From Musa acuminata AAA Group (Eukaryota; Streptophyta; Magnoliopsida; Zingiberales; Musaceae), in NCBI RefSeq assembly GCF_036884655.1, contig NC_088345.1:32912501-32976500 (forward strand): a stretch of 64,000 nucleotides of DNA. The letters run 5' to 3'. Shown here piece after piece: positions 37,588 through 47,582 of the stretch. Each line of letters opens with the position of its first letter. Position 1 is the first letter of the stretch. A program made the position numbers and the translations under genes. Below the pieces are notes generated by a model. It worked only from the letters and a program-made list of their open reading frames with translations, was not told the DNA's origin and made no database searches.

Positions 37588-39057
37588 GAAGAATTGAACC
37601 AATTTGAGAGGAATGAGGTATGGAAGCTTGTTCCTAGACCAAGTGACCACTTAGTTATAGGTACTAAGTGGGTCTTTAGAAACAAGCAAGACGAAAATGG
37701 TATTGTGGTTAGAAACAAGGCTAGATTAGTGGCCAAAGGTTTCAACTAAGAAGAAGGTATCGATTACGAAGAAACCTTCGCTCCCGTGGCTCGATTAGAA
37801 GCCATAAGGATGCTCCTTGCCTATGCTAGTTGTAATAATTTTAAACTATTTCAAATGGATGTTAAAAGTGCTTTCTTGAATGGTTTTATTTCCAAAGAAG
37901 TATTTGTCGAACAACCTCCCGGATTTGAAAATACTCTTTTTCCTAATCATGTATTCAAATTAACCAAGGCCCTCTATGGCTTGAAACAAGCTCCTAGAGC
38001 TTGGTACGAAAGGCTTAGTTCCTTTCTTATTTTAAATAATTTTACTAAAGGCAAGGTTGATACTACATTGTTTATTAAACATTTTAAAAATAATTTTCTT
38101 ATTGTGTAAATTTATGTTGATGATATTATTTTTGGCTCTTCGGATGAATCACTATGTGAATCATTTGCCAAATGTATGAGTCTTGAATTTGAAATGAGTT
38201 TAATGGGTGAATTAACTTTCTTTTTGGGATTACAAATCAAACAACTTAGTATTGGTATATTTCTTAACCAATCTAAATATACATTAGAATTGTTAAAATG
38301 ATTTAACATGGATAATTCAAAAGCAATAAACACCCCTATGAGTACTGTGACTAAGTTAGATATGGATGAAAATGGTGAAAGTTTCGATCAAAAAACATAT
38401 AGGGGAATGATAGGTAGTCTACTCTATCTCACCGCGACTAGACCAGATATTATGTTTAGTGTAGGACTTTGTGCTAGGTTTCAATCAAATCCTAAATTAT
38501 CTCATCTCAAAAGTGTTAAAAGAATATTTAGGTATCTTAAAGGAACTCCAAATTTAGGATTATGGTATCCAAAATCTGAAAAATTTGATTTAATAGCCTA
38601 TGCGGATGCCGATTTTGGCGGATGCAGAATAGATAGAAAAAGTACATCCGGAACATGCCAATTTTTAGGACATGCACTTGTTTCTTGGACTTCCAAGAAA
38701 CAAAATTCAGTTGCACTATCTACGGCAGAAGACGAATACATAGCTGCAAGTGCATGTTGTGCACAAGTCATTTGGATGAAAAATACATTAGAAGACTATG
38801 GAATTCACTTTAAAAATATTCCCATAAAATGTGATAATACTAGTGCCATATGTCTTACTAAAAATCCAATTCAGCATTCTAGAACTAAGCACATCGACGT
38901 TAGGCATCATTTCATACGCGATCATGTCCTTAACAATAATGTTGTTCTAGAATTGATTGACACAAAGCATCAATTAGCAGATATATTCACAAAAGCCTTG
39001 AATGAAGACCAATTTGAATTCATTAGAAGGGAATTAGGTATGTTAAATTGTCCCTAA
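37588..39057 (+). pseudogene. C reverse transcriptase and RNase H, stop-interrupted
   Basis: RT begins with TKWVFRNKQDENG and KARLVAKGF. The palm has FQMDVKSAFLNG, ALYGLKQAPRAWYERL and an intact YVDDIIFG catalytic box. RNase H has GSLLYLTATRPDIMFSV, YADADFGGCRIDRKST, SVALSTAEDEYIAAS and LADIFTKAL, ending with the natural TAA at 39055-39057. Premature stops are TAA 37747-37749, TAA 38107-38109 (four codons before YVDD) and TGA 38299-38301, each one C-to-T from Gln or Arg. There is no frameshift. Confidence 0.9.
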
Positions 39058-40232
39058 ACAATAAACTTGTTTGATTGGATTTTCCGTAAAGTTTTTCATC
39101 TTCTTTCCATCTCTCATTCTCCTTCAAATTCCATATGACATGTTGTGAAATCTCGAAATCGACTTTGGTGACTTGATTATGAATTTCAAGTTAGCGATTT
39201 GATTTAAATAAGTTTTATCTAAATCATAATCTTGATCTTGCAAAATTGGAATCACAAATAATATCTTTTGGCATTCATGAATTGATACTTACAAATATGA
39301 AAGTATTGGCATTCATGACTTGAATTTGATTGAAACATTGTATGCTTAAATTAATCATTCTCCTATGTTTCAAAAATTCTTTAAATGCCTTACGTGATGA
39401 TTAAAAAGTAATGTTGAGATTTTCATGAATTTGACGATTTGAATGAGTTTGTATTCGAATTATGATCTTGACTTCGTGAAATTACTACTTGAATTTTTTA
39501 TCCCAATCTCTCTCTTATACATCTACAATTTCTGTTATTCATAGAAAGAAGAGATTAGATAATATGAATGTATGCTGAATTTTCCTCTAAAATGAACTCT
39601 GCGTAAATATTTTTTGCATACTTAATTTTCAATGATAAAATCATTGTATGACAAAATATGTGCTTCAAGTCTCATTTTCCTTTTTGTTGATGACAAAGGG
39701 GGAGAAAAGTGATGACTTATATCATTCTTAATAGCATGACAAAATATGAATTGCAAAATCCTTGAGAAAAGTGATCGATCAATGATTATCTTATATGCCT
39801 TGCAAAATCCTTGAGAAAAGTGATGACTTATATCATTCTTAATAGCATGACAAAATATGAATTGTAAAATCCTTGAGAAAAGTGATCGATTGATGATTAT
39901 CTTATATGCCTTGCAAAATCCTTGAAAATATCGTAAGATTGATTGATCATATTGAATGCATGTCTAAAATGTATAATCATGCAATTCAAGTTGAAAATCT
40001 TTATCTCTTGTCATAGTAAAATTTGTCTCTTATCTTTCGACTTGAAAAAGATTTTCATCAAAGTTTCGTATTTACATTATGCTTAATGAGAATAACGATA
40101 AGTTCTACGGTTAGAGCTTATCGGTTTATACTTGAATTCGATGATGAAATTCAAGTGTTTTATCTTCTCATAATATGACATATAGATAGGGGGAGTTACG
40201 TTTAACTCCGTCATCAATTGATTGTCATCATC
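39058..40232 (+). other. C 3' untranslated region
   Basis: 1.2 kb of AT-rich DNA between the pol stop and the purine tract with no open frame of note. TTTTTGTTGATGACAAAGGG at about 39681-39700, followed by GGGAGA, is an extra purine tract, repeated in B2 at about 55660-55690. A roughly 115-bp direct repeat (GACTTATATCATTCTTAATA to TATGCCTTGCAAAATCC) occupies about 39713-39925. Related Sireviruses often carry an env-like ORF here; none is visible. Confidence 0.75.
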
Positions 40233-40246
40233 AAAAAGGGGGAGAT
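40233..40246 (+). other. C polypurine tract
   Basis: AAAAAGGGGGAGAT directly precedes the 3' LTR and primes plus-strand synthesis. Confidence 0.88.
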
Positions 40247-41419
40247 TGTTGAATCTCAGATTTTGATGATAAAATCAATTGATGGGTTATTTGATATAAT
40301 CCATATTATTGAGTTAAGTATGCAGGATTAACTACGATAACTAGAAAACACAAAGCAAGAATACCGGAGTCAAGTTCGATGAACGTTTAAGAGTCCGAAG
40401 AATCGTCGGAGATGATGATGGAACCAACCGAGAAGAAATCGGGAACCTGTTGGAAGTTCGCCGAAGAGATCGTCGGAGGTTCGCAGAGATCACCGAGAAG
40501 TCTCGGCTACTCATTAAAGTCATCACAAGTTCGGGAGCGTGCTTGGACCCCGTCGGAAGAAGTTCGTCGGAAAGCTCGCCGGAACAAGACTTGACGCTTG
40601 CGGTTGATAAATTGCTTAGGATGTGTTTTGTTATGTAGTTCACTTGTAATTAGGATTAGGATTAAGAAGATAATCCTATATCCTGGTTAGGGGCCAACTG
40701 GGGCCAAAGTCAGATTTGGTTTGGGCTAAAAGTAAGCCAAACCAAGTGAACCGGAGAGCCAGGCGGTGACATCTCCTTGGCTTGGCGGTTGCATCGTCCA
40801 GCACCCGAGCGCTGGGCGGTGGCACCGCCTGGCTGGGCGATGGCACCTCCAGCACCGGGAACCCTAAGAGAATTCAAATTTTGGAGCCCAAAATTTGAAT
40901 CCTCTTGAGGCCTATAAATACCCCTCAAATCTCAGCTGAGATAACAACTTTTGATAAACATTTTGATTGAGAGAAAAGTCTTAGAAAGTCTTAGCAAGTC
41001 TTGTTTTCAATTTGCTAGAGAGTTCTCCTCCTTCTTTCTTATTGAAAATTTGTAAGAGGTTGAACTGCTTGTAAAAGGTTGTAAGAGGGGTGTTTACCCT
41101 TCCATTTCAAGAGATTTGCTAGTGGAAGGTGGGAGCCTCATCGAAGAGGGGCATCGTAAGTGGAGTAGGTCATTTGACCGAACCACTCTAAAAATCGGCG
41201 TAATCTCTGGTTTGCATTTTATTATTGTCATTTACATTACTGCAAATCTTCTTACTGCTTTAGTTCCTTATTACCCTTGCTGCGCAACTTTAAGAATACG
41301 CTTTCAAGTTAAACTTTTCAAGTTCCGTTCTTATCGTACGAAAGATTTTGTTAAAATCAAAGTTTTAATCCGCTGCACTAATTCACCCCCCCCCTCTTAG
41401 TGCCGCTCCGATCCTAACA
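40247..41419 (+). repeat. C 3' LTR
   Basis: 1173 bp, TGTTGAATCT to ATCCTAACA, TATA box at 40913-40920. The palindrome cluster at 40762-40850 is longer than in the 5' LTR by about 53 bp. Confidence 0.93.
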
Positions 41420-42150
41420 CGATGGAAGTGGTAGATTGTGTTGGTGGTATAGCCGAGGGCGAGTCACTATCATGGACCGGGCTAGCCGTCGGCACGTCAA
41501 TGTCACTAGGTCTAGGAGAAGGTAAAGCCAGTGGCAATGTTGCCGAGGGTATTACTTTATTAATAGGGGAAACTTGTGAGGAAGGGAGTGGAGAAATAGA
41601 GGGATTGAGAAGCTGTTGAATTGGAGTAATAATAGTATACGGATCTTGAGGGTAAGGACTGGACGGTGTCGTGGGAGGTTCATGTGATGAGATCGAAGGG
41701 ATACTCTAGTGATGTATGTTTATCGGAGTAGCCTATATAGTAGGATTGTTTTAAAAAGAAAAGACAGACTCCTCAAAAATAACATGACGTGATATAAAGA
41801 CTTTTTTAGTTTAGGGCTCATAGTATTAAAAAGCATTATGTTCAAGAGAGTAGCCTATAAAAGTGCAAGGCTTAGATCGTGGTGTTAGCTTATATGAGGC
41901 ATAGGGACGGAGCCATGGATAACATAAACAGCAAAAAACTTTGAGTTTATAAAGGTTTGGAAGCTTGTGGAATAATTTTTCAAATGGTGACTGGTATTCT
42001 AAGATCGGAGTGAGCATACGATTAATGAGATAAATTGCAGTTTGAAAAGTTGCTGACCAAAAAGGTGGTGGCATGGATGCTTGATGTAGAAGGAAGAGAC
42101 CAATTTCAACGATATGCCGATGTTTGCGATCGGTAGAGCTAACCAACTGA
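41420..42150 (-). pseudogene. A3 left-hand piece: integrase C-half and linker
   Basis: Matches A1 from about 900 to 1635 in the same orientation. 42146-41826 is an open integrase part (STDRKHRHIVEIGLFLLHQA, then FCCLCYPWLRPYASYKLTPRSK). The rest is the Ser/Pro linker with stops. It ends at 42145-42150, where A sequence (AACCAA) passes into the D LTR through a short shared AACTGAGGA. Confidence 0.85.
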
Positions 42151-42820
42151 GGATAGACAGGTCCAATGGATTGGATTCCCCTGTATCGTCTGGGGACTAC
42201 GGCGTAGTGGCCTAGTACGTCCGTAGTCGATGAGTCGAGTGAATTATTACATAGATAATAATTTACTGAGTTAGAAGGAGTTCTAACAGGTATGACTCAC
42301 GGCCAGCTCGATATTGGGCCTAGAGGGTCACACACATATGGTAGGCATTGCGATGAGTAGAGGTTCGGATATGAGATATCCGACGGAGCCCTTGTCTTAT
42401 TGGATGCAGATCCAATACCCACTAGGGAAGGACCCATTAGGGTTTGACACGGGATCTCTATAAATAGGAGGGATTCACAGCCTCATAGGCTAGAGTCTTT
42501 GCTTGCCTTTCCTATTCTCCTCTCCCTCCCCACCTCAGAGTAGGCCTGGAGTTTTGAGGAGCGTCGTCGCAACCCTGCTGTGTGGATCACCACTAGAGAG
42601 GAGGACGCTTGACCTCCTTCACCCTCTCCTAAGGATCTGCAAGGAAACAGGGATATACGATCTCCCTAGGTAACACAATCTCTACACGCAGTTTTGTGTT
42701 TTGCGGATTTTTTGCGCACCAATCTTCGCACGACGACGAACATCTTTTTGGGAATCGGGGATTTTTGTTTTCTTGTTCTTCCGCTGCGCATATGATGTCT
42801 CCCCCCATGATTTCCCAATA
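42145..42820 (+). repeat. D 5' LTR, truncated
   Basis: Aligned end to end with 49315-49990. TATA box TATAAATA at 42459-42466. The terminal CA has mutated to TA (CCCAATA). It contains perfect hairpins at 42270-42287 (GGAG loop), 42366-42382 (GAG loop) and 42398-42417 (GCAG loop). Confidence 0.9.
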
Positions 42821-42821
42821 G

Positions 42822-42837
42822 TGGTATCAGAGCCAGG
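42822..42837 (+). other. D primer binding site (tRNA-iMet)
   Basis: TGGTATCAGAGCCAGG one base after the LTR; the first 12 bases match the complement of initiator-Met tRNA. Confidence 0.93.
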
Positions 42838-42929
42838 TTGTTCGTGCGAATAATTGGTTTTGAACTGCATGTGTTGTGTTTAGGAAGAATATGGACGTCA
42901 AAATCGTTGACGCAAAAGCGAGGAAGGGC

Positions 42930-43320
42930 AGCAACAGTTGCTGCCCTCGATCTGCATGCCTACAGCCACCTGCAGCGGCAGCTGCAGCCGCAGCCAAGCA
43001 GCACAGCGCCGGCGCATCCGCAAGCGCTGTGCCTGTAGCAGCCGGCCGGCAGTCTGCTTGCAGCAGGCTTGCTGTTGGCGGGGCTGGCAGCCCACGGGCA
43101 GAGGCGCCGCTACTCCCGCAGGCGAAACCCCCCCCCACAAGGGCGGCCGCCCGGCGGTACAGCGGTACAGCACCGTCTGCGGAGGCAGCGGCGCCCGAAG
43201 GGGGGGCACCCACCCGCAGCGGCATCGTCGCCAGCGGGCGTGCCGCCTGCAGGCGAGGGCAGTGCCCTCGCCCCGCCGCCGGCAGGGTGGCGGCGGCGGC
43301 AGCAGCGAAAAGGGGAAAGG
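42930..43320 (+). other. GC-rich block in the D leader
   Basis: About 390 bp of roughly 70% GC, rich in GCAGC/GGCGGC, between AT-rich flanks. All frames are open because stops are rare in such sequence; no frame looks like a protein family. It could be a captured host exon or UTR, or an expanded leader. Confidence 0.7.
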
Positions 43321-43603
43321 GTATTAGGGTTTTCTGGGCAAAAGATAGTTTTGCCCCTCGGAATTTGAGAAATTCCAGTTTTTGTCTTTTGTCCAAATTT
43401 CGAAAATACCCTTAGGAATTGAGAAATTTCCTACATGTCCCTGATTTCAGAAAAATATTAATTAATTAAAAAGTTTAGTTGATTATTATTTTTATTATTA
43501 TCTAGTAGTCCTACATGATGATGATTATTTATACATATGATGTATGATGTGTGGACGGATGATCATGGACCGTGTCATGTGTGTACTTGTGATTATTATT
43601 ATT

Positions 43604-44485
43604 GAGGTCTGCGAACCTCCATTATATTTCTCGTTTATTGTCAGGCCTGCGTGCCTATGATTAAGTTGTAATCACATGAGGAGGCGTAGAGGGAGCGTGG
43701 ATGCAATAGCGGGACCCACGAGACAGACGATCGTGATGCATGGAGATGCATCAAGATGTCGACGGAATTGACGAGGACGAGATGGACGATCACAGGGCAT
43801 GGAGATGCACCGTTGCACACATAGATCTTGATGTGAGTGATTAGGCCTACTGGCTTGGGCCTAATCATATTAGGTTGTGGTCCATGATCATCTGATGTGA
43901 TTGCTTATACACATACTAGATATGTATATACATTTGCATGCGATGTAGATATATATTAAATATGTACATGTGTGACATGTCATATTAGGAGACCAAATTA
44001 TAGAAACATCTCTCGATAATATTAAGTCGGTAAACGTGAGGCAATTAGATTGACTCACGTGGCCTTCCATCGTTATGAGTAGGAACCGATTCCCGGTGTA
44101 GGTTGAGTTGGTCGAGTTCCTCGAGACTCACCTATATCGCGATTCGCTATCTTGCTTACGACATAGAGATGTCACCGGTGACCTGAGGGCATGGTATGCT
44201 TGGTCGAGTCCCTCGAGGGTATATCATCAAATCATACTCATCTTGTAACGAAGGTGTTGACTCAACCGAGCATCATGGTTGGTCGAGTCCCTCGAGGCCA
44301 TGGTGATTCGGAGGCCGAACAGGACGGGAATCACAAGGAGTTGTGATCGGCAAGAGTTGCCTACCTTTTAGGCTTAGTGTGATTGGTCGAGTCCCTCGAG
44401 GTTACACTAAGATGCTGATTGGATCCTGATCCCCACTAGAAGTCTACCGGAGACTTCCGTTTCACGTGCTGAGGGTGTCGCGTGA
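43604..44485 (+). repeat. Hairpin array in the D leader
   Basis: At least eleven short stem-loops in about 880 bp: AGGT/ACCT and AGGC/GCCT stems around CTGCG (43604-43660), an 8-bp perfect stem with GGAG loop (43734-43753), a 10-bp stem (43838-43867), the palindrome GTCACCGGTGAC (44171-44182), four hairpins sharing GGTCGAGTCCCTCGAGG with different but complementary arms, a 7-bp stem with GGAG loop (44330-44347), GGCAA-GAG-TTGCC (44349-44361) and a 7-bp stem (44439-44457). It lies between the primer site and gag, where packaging or translation signals would act. Confidence 0.8.
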
Positions 44486-44596
44486 CTCGTTAGTAAAATA
44501 GTGGGAGCATATTAAGATAGAAGTCCATATCTTGATAGTTTATTTCTTGCAAAATCTGCATGTTATTCATTTCTGCTACATCTTTATTTTCAGAAA

Positions 44597-46246
44597 ATGT
44601 CACTTTCAAATCCCTTACGTGGCATACTTGATGTCAACCACCTCACTGGTCCAAATTATACGGATTGGCTCCGTAACTTGAGAATTGTTCTCACAGCGGA
44701 GAAAATCGTGTACGTCCTTGATACAGTGATGCCTATGCCCGAAGAAGGGGCAAGCGAGGATGAGATCGCTCGCTACGTGAAGTACATTGATGACTCCACT
44801 CTTGCTCAGTGCTATATGTTGGGCTCTATGACTCTAGAGTTACAGAGACAACATGAAAAGATGGATGCCAGATCCATTCTCCTACATGTCCGCAAATTGT
44901 TTGAGGAACAGGGAAGGACTCAACGATATGAGATATCCAAGAGCCTTTTCCGCGCTAGGATGACTGAGGGGACACCGGTTCAGAACCATGTCCTAAAGAT
45001 GATTGAGTGGATAGAGAAACTCACAGGTCTAGGAATGGTCCTAGAGGATAACTTGTGTGTGGACATTGTGCTTCAGTCCCTACCAGATTCCTTTTCACAG
45101 TTCATAATGAATTTTAATATAAACAAGGTTGAGGTGACTCTCCCAAAGCTCCTCAATATGTTGAGGGAGGCAGAGAGTACTATTAAGAAAGAGAAGCCAG
45201 TTCTCTACACTGGTGAGACCAGAAAGAAAAGGAAAGCAGAAAGGTCCCTTAAGAAGGGAAAGGGCAAGAGCAAACAAGGTAAAGCAAAGGTTGCTAAGAA
45301 AGACCCAGCAAAGGACAAAGGCCAGTGCTTCCACTGTGGTAAAGATGGGCATTGGAAGAGAAACTACAAAGAGTACCTTGCAGAAAGGGCGAAACAAAAG
45401 CTTGATGAAGCTTCAGGTACATTCATGATCAGTCTCCATTTGTCAGACTCTTATGATAACACATGGGTATTGGATACCGATAGTGCTTATCATATATGCA
45501 ATTCGTTGCAGGTTCTAGCAAGGCCTAGGAGACTAGAGAGAGGCGAGATGGACCTAAAGATGGGTAATGGAGCAAAAGTTGCTGTATTAGCTGTTGGCGA
45601 GGTCGCCCTACATCTGCCTAGTGGAGCTTTTATTGCATTAGATGCATGTTATTTTGTTCCTTCTATTATCAAAAACATTATCTCCATTTCATGTTTAACA
45701 GTTAGTGGATATAAATTTGTTTTTGAGAACAATGGTTGTTCGATATTATTAGATGATAAGATCATCACGAAAGGAACATTGCATAATGGTTTATTTATGT
45801 TAGACACCACTCCACATATCATGAATGTAAATGTGTCCAAAAGGAAACGAGATGAGTTGAACAGTGCATACCTGTGGCATTGTAGGCTAGGTCACATCCA
45901 TGAAAGAAGGATTCAAAAGTTGCTAAATAATGGATATCTAGATCCATTCGACTATGTGTCATATGCAACTTGTGAGCCTTGCATTCGTGGAAAACTGACC
46001 AAATCTCCATTTAGTAGAATTGGAGAGAGAGCCAATGAGTTGTTGGAACTCATACATAGTGATGTATGTGGACCCATGTTAACTCATGCCATTGGAGGTT
46101 ACTCCTACTTCATTACATTTACTGATGATTTCTCAAGGTATGGATATGTGTACTTAATGAAGTACAAGTCCGAGGCCTTTGAGAAATTCAGAGAGTATAA
46201 GAATGAGGTGGAGAACCAGACTGGAAAGAGTATCAAAACTCTTTGA
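44597..46246 (+). pseudogene. D gag, protease and integrase N-terminal half
   Basis: 549 codons from the ATG after the leader. Gag ([17 protein letters not shown] onward) covers residues 1-200. The knuckle [14 protein letters not shown] has lost its last Cys (Cys to Tyr). The protease site reads [12 protein letters not shown] where DTG is expected (Gly to Asp). The integrase zinc region ([13 protein letters not shown] to CEPCIRGK) and first Asp (LIHSDVCGP) are intact. The TGA at 46244-46246 stands where Arg is expected before SDRGGEY, which carries the second Asp. These three changes are single G-to-A or C-to-T steps. Confidence 0.9.
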
Positions 46247-47227
46247 TCAGATCGAGGAGGTGAATACTTAAGTACAGAGTTTACTCAGTTCCTCAAGGAC
46301 CATGGGATATTATCCCAATGGACACCTCCTTATACACCTCAGCTCAATGGTGTCTCTGAAAGGAGAAATCGTACATTATTAGATATGGTACGGTCCATGA
46401 TGAGTTTCGCTGACCTACCCATCTCATTTTGGGGATATGCCCTAGAAACCGCAGCTTACCTTCTGAATAGAGTTCCAACTAATTCGGTAGTGTCTACACC
46501 ATATGAGATATGGAAAGGGAAGAAGCCTGATCTTAAGGTTGTTAAGATTTGGGGCTGCCCTGCCCATGTTAGAAGACACAACCCCGATAAGTTAGAATCA
46601 AGAACAGAGCGATGCAAATTTGTGGGATACCCCAAGAAAACTTGTGGGTATTATTTCTATCATCTCGAGAACCAAAAGGTCTTTGTAGCTAAGAGAGCAG
46701 TGTTCCTTGAGAAGGAACACATTCTTGACGGAGACAGTGGGAGAATGATAGAATTGAGCGAGGTTGGAGAACCAAGCTCAAGCACCACTCTACAGCCCGA
46801 GTTTGTTCAGGTACCTAATACACAAGTATCAACTTTATGCAGGTCTGATAGAGTATCCCATCCTCCTGAGAGATATGTGGGACATATTAGAGCAGAGGAT
46901 GTAGAGGATATTGATCCTCAGACCTACGAGGAGGCTATTATGAGTATAGACTCCGGGAAGTGGAAAGAAGCCATGAATTCTGAGATGGATTCTATGTACT
47001 CCAATAAGGTTTGGAACCTAGTTGATGCGCCCGAAGGTATTGTACCCATCGGTTGCAAGTGGATCTTTAAGAAAAAGATCGGAGTAGATGGAAAGGTAGA
47101 GACCTATAAAGCAAGGCTAGTGGCTAAGGGGTATCGTCAAAGGCAAGGTGTTGACTACGACGAAACTTTCACCCGTAGCAATGCTAAAATCCATCAGAAT
47201 TCTGTTGGCTATTGCAGCACACTATGA
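46247..47227 (+). pseudogene. D integrase C-half, linker and RT start
   Basis: Same frame as gag. It has SDRGGEYLSTEF, then PPYTPQLNGVSERRNRT with the catalytic Glu, and the integrase tail (PYEIWKGKKPDLKVVKIWGC). A linker follows, then RT start (GCKWIFKKKIGVDGKVETYK, LVAKGYRQRQGVDYDETF). A two-base deletion at about 47171 shifts the frame and ends the open part at 47227. Confidence 0.88.
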
Positions 47228-47582
47228 TTATGAGATCTGGCAGATGGATGTGAAAACCGCATTCCTCAACGGGAACCTCGAGGAGGAGGTGTATATGATG
47301 CAACCTGAGGGATTCGTGTCCAAGAACTGCCCAAATAAGGTGTGTAGGTTGCTTAGATCCATTTATGGACTAAAGCAAGCTTCCCGAAGTTCGAACATAA
47401 GATTTGATGAGGCAATCAGATCTTATGACTTCGTTAAGAACGAAGATGAGCCTTGTGTATACAGAAAGGTAAGTGGGAGCGCTATCACCTTTTTGGTGTT
47501 ATATGTGGATGACATCCTCATCATTGGGAATGATGTAGGAATGCTATCCATAGTAAAGGCTTGGTTATACACTTCTCCATGA
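47148..47582 (+). pseudogene. D reverse transcriptase palm
   Basis: Plus-one frame relative to gag. SPVAMLKSIRILLAIAAHYD, WQMDVKTAFLNGNLEEEVYM, RSIYGLKQASRSSNIRF (Trp replaced by Ser), and an intact YVDDILIIGND box at about 47505. Another indel near 47565 returns to the gag frame. Confidence 0.88.

Larger units (their letters stand above)
33280..41419 (+). mobile_element. Complete copia retrotransposon C, Sirevirus-like
   Basis: 8.1 kb with both LTRs, primer site, purine tract and a perfect 5-bp target duplication CGATG (33275-33279 and 41420-41424) inside A3. The polyprotein frame runs 34453-39057 without a single frameshift. A 1.2 kb untranslated tail with GATGACAAAGGGGGAGA precedes the 3' LTR. 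The gag type (PPLFNGSDYTYWKTRMRIFL), long LTRs with palindrome clusters upstream of TATA, and the extra purine tract are typical of the Sirevirus/Maximus lineage. Confidence 0.93.

Noticed and set aside
42838..43415. Open frames up to 189 codons on both strands in the GC-rich D leader
   Set aside because: Several frames are open at once, all Ala/Pro/Arg-rich, with no family resemblance; this is a composition effect.
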